DNA of 16,281 nt from Bryobacterales bacterium (GTDB lineage: Bacteria > Acidobacteriota > Terriglobia > Bryobacterales > Bryobacteraceae): the NCBI GenBank assembly GCA_003139735.1, contig PLGA01000579.1, positions 98,130 to 114,410 of the forward strand, in the 5' to 3' direction. Shown in pieces: positions 6,992 to 14,620 of this stretch; position 1 is the stretch's first letter, and each line of letters begins with the position of its first letter. The notes under the pieces were generated by a model. That model made no database searches, was not told where the DNA came from, and saw only the letters and a program-made list of their open reading frames with translations. Made by a program: the position numbers and the translations under genes.

Positions 6992-8350
6992 ATGGTTCGG
7001 CTATTTCGCGTTTTCGTCCCCACGAGCGTGTTGGCGCTGCTCGCGGTCGATATCCTGCTGATTACATCGGCGTTTATCCTGACTACCTATCTCGTCATGG
7101 AGGTTGACCCCGCGCCGTACCTCCTCTACGATGGCGGGATCGCGCGCATCTTAGTGGTGGTTTTCACCATTCTGATTGGCCTGTACTTGCGGGATTTTTA
7201 TTCGCGCTTCCGCGTCCCGTCGCGCGTCGTGCTGCTCCAGGATCTCTGCGTGGCGATGGGCTGGGCCTTTCTTCTGCAAGGGCTCGTCAGCTATTTCGCC
7301 CCGGACCTGAAGGCGCCCATGCCGGTGATCTTGTGGGGCAGCTTGCTCACGCTGGTCGTACTGTTCTTCTGGCGCGTGTTTTTTAGCGTCTATGCCCTTC
7401 AGATCCTCGGCCGGAACCGGCTGCTGCTGGTGGGTGGCAGCCCCCTGCTGGAGGACATCGGCAGGCACGTCGGCGAGCATCCGGAATTGGGGCTCCTGGT
7501 AGCCGGGTACGTGCGGGATTCCCGGGACGCCGGATCGGCGCTTCCCGGCGGAGAGATTCTCGGCCCCATGGCCTCGTTGCGGGAGGCGGTCGAGACCGCG
7601 CGCCCGGACCGGATTCTCGTCGGCTTGTCCGATCGCAGCCGCGCGCCGTTCGTCGAACTCCTGGAGCTTCGTTTTGCCGGGTATGTCGTGGAAGAAGCGG
7701 CCAGCGCCTATGAAAAACTTCGGGGGCGCGTGCGCCTCGCGGAACTGCGGCCGTCTCAGCTCATGCAATCCGGCGATCTCGATCCCCGTCCTCAAAACGT
7801 TCTGTATCGGAGGCTCTGGCACGTATCCCTGGCCGCCATTGGAACCGTCGCGGCCGCCCCCATCATGGCGGTCGCCGCGCTGGCCGTGAAACTCTCGTCG
7901 CCCGGACCGGTCCTGTGCCGCCAGACGCGCGTCGGCTTGCGCGACGCCGTCTTCACGCTTTACAGCTTTCGTTCGACTCGAGCCGATGCCGAACACGGCC
8001 CTCGCATAACCGGCGTCGGCCGCATCCTCCGTCAGTTGCGGATCGACGACCTGCCGCAACTGTTCAATGTGTTGAAAGGGGATATGTCTTTCGTGGGGCC
8101 GCGTCCCGAACGGCCGGAGTTCGCCGCCGCGCTTTCCGGGCATATCCCGTACTACCGGCAGCGCCACTGTGTGCGGCCGGGAATCACCGGCTGGGCCCAA
8201 ATCAATTTCACATTGCACGGCGAGTTCTTGGACGCCGCTGCCAATCTTGAACGCGACCTTTACTACATCAAGAACATGTCCCTGGGCATGGACACCTTTA
8301 TCATGTTCCACGCCGTCAAGTCCCTGGTATTGTCGCGCGGTTCACGGTAG
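6992..8350 (+). CDS. Polyprenyl-phosphate sugar-1-phosphate transferase (exopolysaccharide initiating enzyme), divergent
   Basis: The 452-residue protein has the layout of WbaP/WcaJ/EpsB-type enzymes that move a sugar phosphate from a UDP-sugar to undecaprenyl phosphate. There are four N-terminal membrane segments (about 11-36, 50-66, 84-102, 112-136), a Rossmann-like middle domain (NRLLLVGGS at 142-150), a reentrant hydrophobic helix (275-300), and the catalytic C-terminal domain: KLSSPGPVLCRQTRVG, LYSFRSTRADAE, LKGDMSFVGPRPERPEF, VRPGITGWAQIN, LERDLYYIKN. GPRPERPEF and RIDxLPQ resemble the exosortase/PEP-CTERM-associated subgroup. Oddities: the catalytic Asp-Glu of DELPQ reads Asp352-Asp353 (IDDLPQ), and about ten residues expected between DAE and PRxTxVGR are missing. 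AAGGA lies nine to ten bases before the ATG. nadE follows 37 bases downstream and is probably cotranscribed. Confidence 0.9.
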   Translation: MVRLFRVFVPTSVLALLAVDILLITSAFILTTYLVMEVDPAPYLLYDGGIARILVVVFTILIGLYLRDFYSRFRVPSRVVLLQDLCVAMGWAFLLQGLVSYFAPDLKAPMPVILWGSLLTLVVLFFWRVFFSVYALQILGRNRLLLVGGSPLLEDIGRHVGEHPELGLLVAGYVRDSRDAGSALPGGEILGPMASLREAVETARPDRILVGLSDRSRAPFVELLELRFAGYVVEEAASAYEKLRGRVRLAELRPSQLMQSGDLDPRPQNVLYRRLWHVSLAAIGTVAAAPIMAVAALAVKLSSPGPVLCRQTRVGLRDAVFTLYSFRSTRADAEHGPRITGVGRILRQLRIDDLPQLFNVLKGDMSFVGPRPERPEFAAALSGHIPYYRQRHCVRPGITGWAQINFTLHGEFLDAAANLERDLYYIKNMSLGMDTFIMFHAVKSLVLSRGSR

Positions 8351-8387
8351 TCCGCTTTTCCCACCCTGTTACACTTGGATTTCGGCC

Positions 8388-10022
8388 TTGCGTATCGCGC
8401 TACTCCAAATCAACCCCACCGCGGGCGATCTGAAAGGAAACTCCGCGTTGATTGCCCGCGGCGTGCGCGCCGCGCAGTCCCAGGGCGCCGATCTGGCCGT
8501 AACCCCCGAGTTGGCCTTGATGGGATACCTCCCGCGCGACCTCCTCATGAATCGCGGTTTCGTGCGCCGCGCCGGCCGGACGCTCAATGCCCTGGCCACG
8601 GAATTGAAAGACGGCCCCCCCTTGCTGGTGGGCATCGCGACTCCCAATCCCGCCGACAGCGGCCGCCCTTTGTTCAACAGCGCCGTGCTCTTGAAAGATG
8701 GCGCCGCCGGCCCGGTTTTTCATAAAACCCTCCTGCCCACTTACGACGTCTTCGATGAAGACCGCTACTTCGAACCGGCTACCGGCCCCCAAATTCTCGA
8801 ACTGAACGGCTGGCGCCTGGGCATCAGCATCTGCGAAGACGTCTGGAACGACCGCGATTTTTGGAGCCGCCGACGCTATCACCAGGATCCCATCGAGGGT
8901 CTTGCCCAGGCCGGCGCCCAGGCCATCGTCAACCTCTCCGCCTCTCCCTTCACCGCCGAAAAGCAGATCCTGCGCGAACGCATGCTCGGCCATCTGGCCC
9001 GCAAATATTCCTTGCCCCTGGTTTACGTGAACCAGGTGGGCGGCGATGACGACCTCATCTTCGATGGCCGCAGCGCCGCGTTCGACGCCCAGGGCCGCAT
9101 GTTCGCCCGCGCCAAAGGCTTCGAGGAAGACACGCTGACCGTCGACCTGGCCGCCGGGACGGGCGCCATCGCCGCGGACGATTTCGAACCCGAGGCCGAG
9201 ATCTGGCATGCTCTGGCGCTCGGCGTCCGCGATTACGCCCGTAAAACCGGCTTCCGCAAAGCTCTGTTGGGCCTCTCGGGCGGCGTCGATTCGGCGCTCA
9301 CCGCGGCCCTCGCAGCCGACGCTCTCGGCCGTGAAAATGTGCTCGGCGTGATGATGCCCTCGCCCTATTCCAGCCCCGGCAGCCTGGACGATTCCGTCGC
9401 GCTCGCGCGTAACCTCGGAATCGAAACCCTCACCCTGCCCATCGCGCCCATGATGAGCGCCTATGACGCGGCCCTGGCCGGCGCTTTCCGTGCGCTCCCG
9501 CCGGACGTCACCGAAGAGAACATCCAGTCGCGCATCCGCGGCAATCTCTTGATGGCGCTTTCCAACAAGTTCGGCTCGCTCCTGCTCACCACCGGAAACA
9601 AATCGGAAATGTCCGTGGGGTATTGCACCCTGTACGGCGATATGAACGGCGGTCTCGCGGTGATCGCCGATCTGCCGAAAATGATGGTGTACCGGGTCTC
9701 GCGGTGGCGCAACCGCCGCCGCGCGGACATCCCCGAAACCATTCTCACCAAGGCGCCATCCGCCGAACTCCGGCCCAACCAGACCGACCAGGACAGCCTC
9801 CCGCCGTACGATCTCCTCGACCGGATTCTGGAACTGCATATCGAGCAGTGCCAGTCGGCCGAAGACATCATCGCCCAGGGCTTCGACGAACCCACCGTGC
9901 GCCGGGTCCTGAAGCTGGTCCGCGCCGCCGAGTTCAAGCGCAAGCAGGCCGCTCCCGCTCTCAAGGTCACTTCCCGCGCCTTCGGTACCGGCTGGCGCAT
10001 GCCCGTTGTCCGGCAGGAGTAG
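8388..10022 (+). CDS. nadE: Glutamine-dependent NAD+ synthetase
   Basis: The 544-residue enzyme makes NAD+ from deamido-NAD+, ATP and glutamine in the cytoplasm, the last step of NAD synthesis. The N-terminal nitrilase-like glutaminase domain (1-about 260) carries the triad Glu41 (TPELALMGY), Lys113 (HKTLLPTYDVFDE) and Cys149 (ISICEDVW). The synthetase domain (about 270-544) has the ATP-PPi loop LLGLSGGVDSALTAALA (SGGVDS at 297-302), SPYSSPGSLDDS, TTGNKSEMSVGYCTLYGDMN and PSAELRPNQTDQDSLPPYD. The start is a TTG at 8388, giving MRIALLQINPTAGD, exactly where homologues begin; no in-frame ATG or GTG fits, and the only ribosome-site trace is GGA eight bases upstream. The length matches the two-domain form. 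It is a housekeeping gene, probably read through from the glycosylphosphotransferase. Confidence 0.95.
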   Translation: MRIALLQINPTAGDLKGNSALIARGVRAAQSQGADLAVTPELALMGYLPRDLLMNRGFVRRAGRTLNALATELKDGPPLLVGIATPNPADSGRPLFNSAVLLKDGAAGPVFHKTLLPTYDVFDEDRYFEPATGPQILELNGWRLGISICEDVWNDRDFWSRRRYHQDPIEGLAQAGAQAIVNLSASPFTAEKQILRERMLGHLARKYSLPLVYVNQVGGDDDLIFDGRSAAFDAQGRMFARAKGFEEDTLTVDLAAGTGAIAADDFEPEAEIWHALALGVRDYARKTGFRKALLGLSGGVDSALTAALAADALGRENVLGVMMPSPYSSPGSLDDSVALARNLGIETLTLPIAPMMSAYDAALAGAFRALPPDVTEENIQSRIRGNLLMALSNKFGSLLLTTGNKSEMSVGYCTLYGDMNGGLAVIADLPKMMVYRVSRWRNRRRADIPETILTKAPSAELRPNQTDQDSLPPYDLLDRILELHIEQCQSAEDIIAQGFDEPTVRRVLKLVRAAEFKRKQAAPALKVTSRAFGTGWRMPVVRQE

Positions 10023-10051
10023 ATCGGCTGCCGCTATGGCGTGGACGCCTA

Positions 10052-10139
10052 AGCCCCGCAGGGGCGTAAGAAGATAGCCCAGGGCGTAAGCCCTGTGGAA
10101 CGAGTCCGGAAACATGTCAGCCCCGCAGGGGCGTAAGAA
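10052..10139. repeat. Hairpin-repeat cluster (two identical 21-mers flanking a GNRA-loop stem)
   Basis: Two identical 21-base copies, AGCCCCGCAGGGGCGTAAG plus two A, lie at 10052-10072 and 10119-10139. Each can fold as GCCCC-GCA-GGGGC. Between them CAGGGC-GTAA-GCCCTG (10080-10095) makes a six-pair stem with a GTAA (GNRA-type) loop. The cluster fills most of the 130-bp gap between the convergent stops of nadE and the SIS gene. It is related to the cluster at 16051-16109, so it is a dispersed genomic repeat. It may act as a two-way terminator or RNA 3' end stabiliser; no T-run follows, so intrinsic termination is doubtful. Confidence 0.75.
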
Positions 10140-10152
10140 TCAGGACAGAAGG

Positions 10153-10758
10153 TTAAGGATCTTTGCGCTCCCGCCCCTCTTCATCCATAAAGTAATAGCA
10201 GATCATGTGCGTCACAATCATGTGGGCGTCTTCGATCCGTCCCATGTGAGGATGCGAGACCTGCAGATTGAGTTGGGCCATGCGCCCGAGTTCGCCTCCG
10301 TTGCGGCCGGTCAGCGCGATCGTCTGGCATCCGATCGAGTTGCCGTATTCCACCGCGCGAAGCACGTTGGGCGAGTTCCCCGAACCGCTGATCGCCATCA
10401 CCACGTCTCCCGGCTCTGCGAAATTCTTCAACTGCTCCACAAACACGCATTCGTAGCCGACGTCGTTGGAATACGCCGTGATCGTAGGCAGGGAATCCGT
10501 CAGCGCCATGATCCGGAAACGCGACGGTCGGCCATGGCTCGCCCCTTTTACCATGTCGCAAACGAAATGCGACGCAGTGGAGGCGCTGCCCCCGTTTCCA
10601 CACACGAAAATCCGCCGCCCTTCCTCCCGCGCCCGCCGCAACGTCTCGATCGCCTGCCCCACCTTCTCCAGGTCGATCGTCTCGATCGCACTCAGAAGCG
10701 CGGCTTTATATGAGAAGGGGAAGTCGCTCGCCATGGATAGGACTGTCTCCATGCGCAT
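10153..10758 (-). CDS. SIS-domain phosphosugar isomerase, GmhA-like
   Basis: The single SIS domain (201 residues) resembles sedoheptulose-7-phosphate isomerase GmhA. Visible motifs are IFVCGNGGSASTASHFVCDM (phosphate-binding loop), VVMAISGSGNSPNVLRAVE, TIALTGRNGGELG, and RIEDAHMIVTHMICYYF, whose second His matches the catalytic His of GmhA. The catalytic Glu of E. coli GmhA (HFAEEL) is replaced here: the segment reads HFVCDM. So it may belong to a GmhA-like sister family acting on another sugar phosphate, and I give no gene symbol. Start codons at 10758, 10752 and 10734 are all possible; none has a well-spaced ribosome site. The gene is divergent from the GT39 gene, with at most 32 bases between starts for the longest form, and converges on nadE. 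Confidence 0.82.
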   Translation of the reverse strand: MRMETVLSMASDFPFSYKAALLSAIETIDLEKVGQAIETLRRAREEGRRIFVCGNGGSASTASHFVCDMVKGASHGRPSRFRIMALTDSLPTITAYSNDVGYECVFVEQLKNFAEPGDVVMAISGSGNSPNVLRAVEYGNSIGCQTIALTGRNGGELGRMAQLNLQVSHPHMGRIEDAHMIVTHMICYYFMDEEGRERKDP

Positions 10759-10790
10759 GTTACCATAGCCCCTTCGCCGAACCATTCCGC

Positions 10791-12671
10791 ATGCGCAAGA
10801 AGACCATCTCCCGCGCCGCCCCGCGGCTGGCCGCGGTTTTCCTGCTCGCGCTGCTGGCCGTGTTGGCGGGCGGCGCTGCATTCCGCGAGTCCGTAGCGTT
10901 CGACGAAGTGGCCCACATCGGGGCCGGCATCAGCTACTGGCAGAAACTCGATCTGCGGATGAACCCCGAGCATCCGCCGCTTGCGAAATTGCTGGCCTCC
11001 GCATTGCTGGCCGCGCGGGGCGCGCGCGCCGATTACGGCGGCCCCGTCTGGACCTGGAGCGGCCAGCGTCAGGCCAACGCCCTGCTCGGCGAATGGCTCT
11101 TCGGTGCCGCGATCCTCACCCGCTGGAACGGCCTCGACTCAACATTGCGCTGGGCCCGCCTACCCATGTTGCTGCTTCTGCTGGCGTCGGGCTTCGCCAT
11201 CTACCGTTGCGGCGAGCGCCTGGCCGATAGTTGGGGCGGCGTCTTCGCCCTGTGTTGGTTCGCGACCACGCCCACGTTTCTGGCCTTCGGTCCGCTGGTG
11301 CTTACCGATACCGCGCTGGCGCTCTTTTCGCTGCTCGCGCTATGGACCCTCGCTACCCTGTGGCGCGACCCTTCCCCCCGCGCCGCCTTTCGCTGCGCGT
11401 GCGCCCTCGCTCTGGCGTTACTCACCAAGTTCTCGGCTGGATTACTGCTCTTCGCCTTCGCCGCGCTCCCTCTTTCACTGCGCTGGTTCCCGCTGAAAGG
11501 CCAGCCCTCCGGCGCAGCCTTCCACGTCTGGTGGCTCCGTGGTTGGCGCGAAACCGCCAAGGCAGTAATGGCCGCGACGCTGTTGGTCTACGCCGTAGAG
11601 TTCGCGTTTTCCTGGAACCAGTCCACAATTCTGCTGAAAAGCATCGGCGATGGATGGGCCGCCCTGGCGCTGCGACGCCTGTTGCTGCCGGTCATGATCT
11701 ATCTGGGCGGCGTAGTCTTCTTTGCATCCAGCGCCACTCGCCCGGCATACCTATTGGGCCACGCCTATTCGCGCGGCGTTTGGTTTTACTTTCCGGTGGC
11801 GGTGTTGCTCAAATCCACGCTGGCGTTTCTCGCCGCCCTGGCGCTCGGCCTGACGGTGGCGCTCGCAGCCCGCTTCGGCCGCGCCCGCGCCACCGCCCTG
11901 CGCCCCGGCATGGACTTTCACTGGCGTTCGCTGTGGCTGGGCATGGCGATCGTCGCGCCTGCCTGCATGATGAGCCCGATGACCATCTCCATCCGCCACT
12001 TCACGGTCCCTCTGGCGCTGCTGTCGCTCCTGCTCGCGCCGGTCCCGCGCCTGCTCCAAAACCTGCGTGATGCCGGTCGTCCTGGCGCCCGCGCCGTCAT
12101 CTGGCTCGCGGCCGCCCTGGCCGCCGCTTCGGTAGTTACGGTAATTCGCGCCTGGCCCTATTACATCCCCTTTCTGAATTCCTTCTCGTTCGGTCGCCCC
12201 GGCTATGAGTTGGTGAGCGATTCCAACCTGGATTGGGACACCGGACTGCCCGGGGTCGAGACCTTCGTTCGTCGGCGCGGCCTGGACAACGTCTTGGTCG
12301 ATTCCTACGGCTTCATTGACCCGGCGGCCTATGTGCCGCAAGGCCGTTTGTGGGATTGCCAGGCCGCCACCGCCGCCGACGCCGGCTTGTGGGCCTTCGT
12401 ATCCGCTAACATGTTCGCCGACGGGGCTAACTGCGCCTGGATGCTGGCCATCCCCCACCAGGCCCTTGCTGGTGGCGGCATGTATGCGTTTCATCTCCCG
12501 TCCGCGATTCCCGCACCCGGATCGCCTGGCGGCCCGCCCCTCCCCGCCGCCTATCGGTACATCGGCGATACGTTCGACTGGCGCCGTGTAGTCTACCTCG
12601 CCATGCGCGATCCCTATCGCATCGAGGAGATCCTTGATGACATGCGCAAGCCTGCCGCTACAAAACCATAG
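10791..12671 (+). CDS. GT39/ArnT-like membrane glycosyltransferase (first of a convergent pair)
   Basis: The 626-residue polytopic protein has the pattern of PMT/ArnT-type (GT39) transferases that take a sugar from a polyprenyl-phosphate donor on the outer face of the inner membrane. After a first membrane helix (about 11-30) comes the extracytoplasmic loop SVAFDEVAHIGAGISYWQK with the acidic pair DE, the usual site of the catalytic Asp, then LRMNPEHPPLAKLLAS. About ten further hydrophobic segments follow, to about residue 465. A soluble tail (about 475-626) contains YELVSDSNLDWD, a signature often seen in this bacterial group. Donor and acceptor are unknown. The ATG at 10791 is preferred as it opens with RKK and a signal-anchor helix; the frame is open back to 10710 but that would overlap the divergent SIS gene. 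No ribosome site is visible. It overlaps the opposing gene by 14 bases at its end. Confidence 0.8.
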   Translation: MRKKTISRAAPRLAAVFLLALLAVLAGGAAFRESVAFDEVAHIGAGISYWQKLDLRMNPEHPPLAKLLASALLAARGARADYGGPVWTWSGQRQANALLGEWLFGAAILTRWNGLDSTLRWARLPMLLLLLASGFAIYRCGERLADSWGGVFALCWFATTPTFLAFGPLVLTDTALALFSLLALWTLATLWRDPSPRAAFRCACALALALLTKFSAGLLLFAFAALPLSLRWFPLKGQPSGAAFHVWWLRGWRETAKAVMAATLLVYAVEFAFSWNQSTILLKSIGDGWAALALRRLLLPVMIYLGGVVFFASSATRPAYLLGHAYSRGVWFYFPVAVLLKSTLAFLAALALGLTVALAARFGRARATALRPGMDFHWRSLWLGMAIVAPACMMSPMTISIRHFTVPLALLSLLLAPVPRLLQNLRDAGRPGARAVIWLAAALAAASVVTVIRAWPYYIPFLNSFSFGRPGYELVSDSNLDWDTGLPGVETFVRRRGLDNVLVDSYGFIDPAAYVPQGRLWDCQAATAADAGLWAFVSANMFADGANCAWMLAIPHQALAGGGMYAFHLPSAIPAPGSPGGPPLPAAYRYIGDTFDWRRVVYLAMRDPYRIEEILDDMRKPAATKP

Positions 12672-14214
12672 CGCCGATTTCGTAAACCACGTACCCCCCC
12701 GCTGCGTGGTAAACCGCCCGGAACACCTTCGGCCTGCTGCGAACCAGTTCCTCGACGGCCCGGTTGAACGCGCTAACCTCATCGCCGTTACCGGGCGTGA
12801 CAATCAGATACGACGCTTTAGACCGCATGATCGCCGCGGCCAGTTCCGCCGGCTCAATCACCGGGTTGCGCCCGGTCTTCACTCCGTAGAACAACGCGGC
12901 TGGGTTCAAATAGTATCCGCGCAGCGCCCTGTGGTCCGTGTAAAGGTACATCACGGGGTCCGCCACACCCATAAGGATGCCGCCTTGCGGCGTCGCGTTC
13001 CGAATCCACGTTGTCATGGCGCGAAGCTCGAACCAGTTGTCCGATGTAGGAGTGCCGTTCGCGGCGATGCGCTGGCAGGATGCATACAGGTGCTGCCCCA
13101 TCGATACGGCAAGCGCCAGAACCACGGCTCGCATCGCCCAACGCACGCCGGCAATGGTTCGAGCCTTTGCGCTCGCCCGCCAGAACATGAGTAGAACCAG
13201 CGGAAAGACAGGGACCATGAAGCGTTCCGGCGGCCATGCCCAAAAAACTAGCAGGCCGAGATAGCAGACCAGAAAGACGGGGACCGTCACCGGACCTCGG
13301 CCCGACAGGGATCGCACAATGCCATATCCCAAGCCGATCCCGGTGGGAAGCAACAGAAAAGGCGCTAAGGCGATCGGCGCTTCCAGCAAGCCGAGCGGGT
13401 CCCCCGCCAAATGGATGAGGTTGTCGTAGATGATCGCCAGTTTTTCGCGCGGGCTAAAACTGAACAGCACGTTCCAGGTGCGGTAGTTCTGCCCCGTGTA
13501 ATAGGCCTCCGTGGCGTTCCCCCCGTAAGGATGGGCCGCCGTCCACCAGATCCAAGGCGCGTAGACGGCCGCCGCGACCAGCGCCAGCAGAATTGCGTCG
13601 CGGAACCGCCGTTTCCGCAGGAGTGCGACGCCCGCCGCCGCCAGCAGCGCAACACCCGTCGCCCTGGTGAGCAGCGTCAGCCCGATCGCCAGGCCCGCGG
13701 CGCAAACGGCGCCAGCCGGCATGGAACGTTGCTCCATCCGCCGCAGCATCAGAAGAGATCCCGTCGCCAGGGCCGCGAACAGGGTCTCCGACATGAGAAT
13801 CGTGCTCAGGAAAAACACCCACCCCGTGCCTGCGGTAAGTGTGACCATCCCCAAGGCCGTCGCCTTGGATACGCCCTCCTGGACGAGCAGCTTGTAGGAG
13901 AGCCAGAACCAAGCCGCCGCCGCCAGTAAAGGAACCGTCTTCAGGGCCGTCAGATTCGCCGGGAATATCGGAAACAGCTTCCATACCAGGGCGAGCAGCG
14001 CGGGGAATAGGATCGGGTACTTAGTCTGCGGAAGCGCCTCCGGCAAGCTGATAATCCGGTATCCTTGCCCCGTCGCCAGCGCCTTCGCCGTTACCAGGTA
14101 GATCCCGTCGTCATGGAACAGCCCCACGGCCGGTGCGCGCAGCCCAACCGCATAGACGCAAGCCAGCGCCGTTAGCAATATCGCGCACACGGCGATTTTC
14201 GGGCGGTCGCTCAC
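12658..14214 (-). CDS. GT39/ArnT-like membrane glycosyltransferase (second of a convergent pair)
   Basis: With the preferred GTG start at 14214 this is a 518-residue polytopic protein. The first membrane helix (IAVCAILLTALACVYAVGL) leads into APAVGLFHDDGIYLVTAKAL, whose acidic pair DD sits at the position of the catalytic Asp of GT39/ArnT enzymes, followed by TKYPILFPALLALVW. About ten more hydrophobic segments reach residue 375, and a soluble tail (DNWFELRAMTTWIRNATP, VADPVMYLYTDH) completes it. It shares a fold with the opposing gene but little sequence, so they are not a recent duplication. The frame is open further up to ATGs at 14280 and 14313, but that extension overlaps the fossil frame at 14229-14441 and looks unnatural. 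The GTG has no strong ribosome site, so the start is uncertain. Donor and acceptor are unknown. Confidence 0.8.
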   Translation of the reverse strand: MSDRPKIAVCAILLTALACVYAVGLRAPAVGLFHDDGIYLVTAKALATGQGYRIISLPEALPQTKYPILFPALLALVWKLFPIFPANLTALKTVPLLAAAAWFWLSYKLLVQEGVSKATALGMVTLTAGTGWVFFLSTILMSETLFAALATGSLLMLRRMEQRSMPAGAVCAAGLAIGLTLLTRATGVALLAAAGVALLRKRRFRDAILLALVAAAVYAPWIWWTAAHPYGGNATEAYYTGQNYRTWNVLFSFSPREKLAIIYDNLIHLAGDPLGLLEAPIALAPFLLLPTGIGLGYGIVRSLSGRGPVTVPVFLVCYLGLLVFWAWPPERFMVPVFPLVLLMFWRASAKARTIAGVRWAMRAVVLALAVSMGQHLYASCQRIAANGTPTSDNWFELRAMTTWIRNATPQGGILMGVADPVMYLYTDHRALRGYYLNPAALFYGVKTGRNPVIEPAELAAAIMRSKASYLIVTPGNGDEVSAFNRAVEELVRSRPKVFRAVYHAAGGYVVYEIGAMVL

Positions 14215-14228
14215 GACGAATGCCGAGT

Positions 14229-14441
14229 TTATCCGGGTCGCGAGATGGATGTCAACACAGGCGATGCGCCGGGCGGGCATTGCCCGCGGAAATCTCGCCA
14301 GTGCTCGTCCCAATCGTCGCGCGCGGCGGCGATGCTCAGCCGCTCGTTCAGGCCGGGAATCAGGATGGTGAGTTCCGGCTCGGCGACATCGTCCTCGGGA
14401 ATATCGAGCCGGATTTTGGAAGTCGCGGCAGTGAAGAGCAC
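14229..14441 (-). pseudogene. Deletion remnant: GT2 glycosyltransferase head joined to methyltransferase head
   Basis: The 70-codon frame (GTG 14441 to TAA) begins LFTAATSKIRLDIPEDDVA and then EPELTILIPGLNERLSIA, the first beta-strand and NE turn of a GT2 (dolichyl-phosphate-mannose-synthase-like) glycosyltransferase. The DxD region and all the rest of a GT2 are missing. Without a frame break it passes into ARDDWDEHWRDF, which resembles the N-terminus of class I SAM methyltransferases often found beside such glycosyltransferases, but no SAM-binding motif follows. The simplest reading is that a GT2 gene and a methyltransferase gene once preceded the GT39 gene, and one or two deletions left only their heads. 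The GT2 match is fairly clear; the methyltransferase match is weaker. A short functional peptide is possible but unlikely. Confidence 0.45.
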
Positions 14442-14620
14442 TGAGCTACCCGTCGGGCGAGACGCGCCTCGCGGGCGCTCCTGCCATCATCGGTAGGGTA
14501 CGTCCTCGATCCGCTTCGAGGCAATGTTGTCATTGGTTTACGCGATGGAGTTAACCGCGGGAGAAGCCATGCGGAAAAACAAAAATGCGCCGGCGCCATC
14601 GTCTGAAGGAAAATAAAGCC
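14442..14620. other. Spacer between gene fossil and antitoxin
   Basis: No gene is seen here. CCTCGA-TCCGCT-TCGAGG (14504-14521) is a perfect 6-bp-arm inverted repeat about 100 bases before the antitoxin start. Antitoxins commonly repress their own promoter through such repeats, so it is a candidate operator. No promoter could be fixed. Confidence 0.3.

Noticed and set aside
7151..8311. 386-codon minus-strand frame opposite the glycosylphosphotransferase
   Set aside because: Antisense shadow; low-complexity charged composition and no domain motif.
8169..8387. ATG-initiated upstream extension of nadE
   Set aside because: It overlaps the end of the glycosylphosphotransferase in another frame and lacks nadE similarity; the family N-terminus begins at TTG 8388.
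8400..10115. 571-codon minus-strand frame opposite nadE
   Set aside because: It is the antisense shadow of a clear nadE with intact catalytic motifs; long mirror frames are common in GC-rich genes.
10052..10139. Two identical 21-mers considered as a minimal CRISPR array
   Set aside because: Only two copies, the intervening piece is itself a hairpin, there are no cas genes, and a related cluster recurs 6 kb away; fits a dispersed hairpin repeat.
11751..12803. 350-codon minus-strand frame opposite the first GT39 gene
   Set aside because: Gly/Arg/Gln-rich mirror frame spanning two real genes; no family features.
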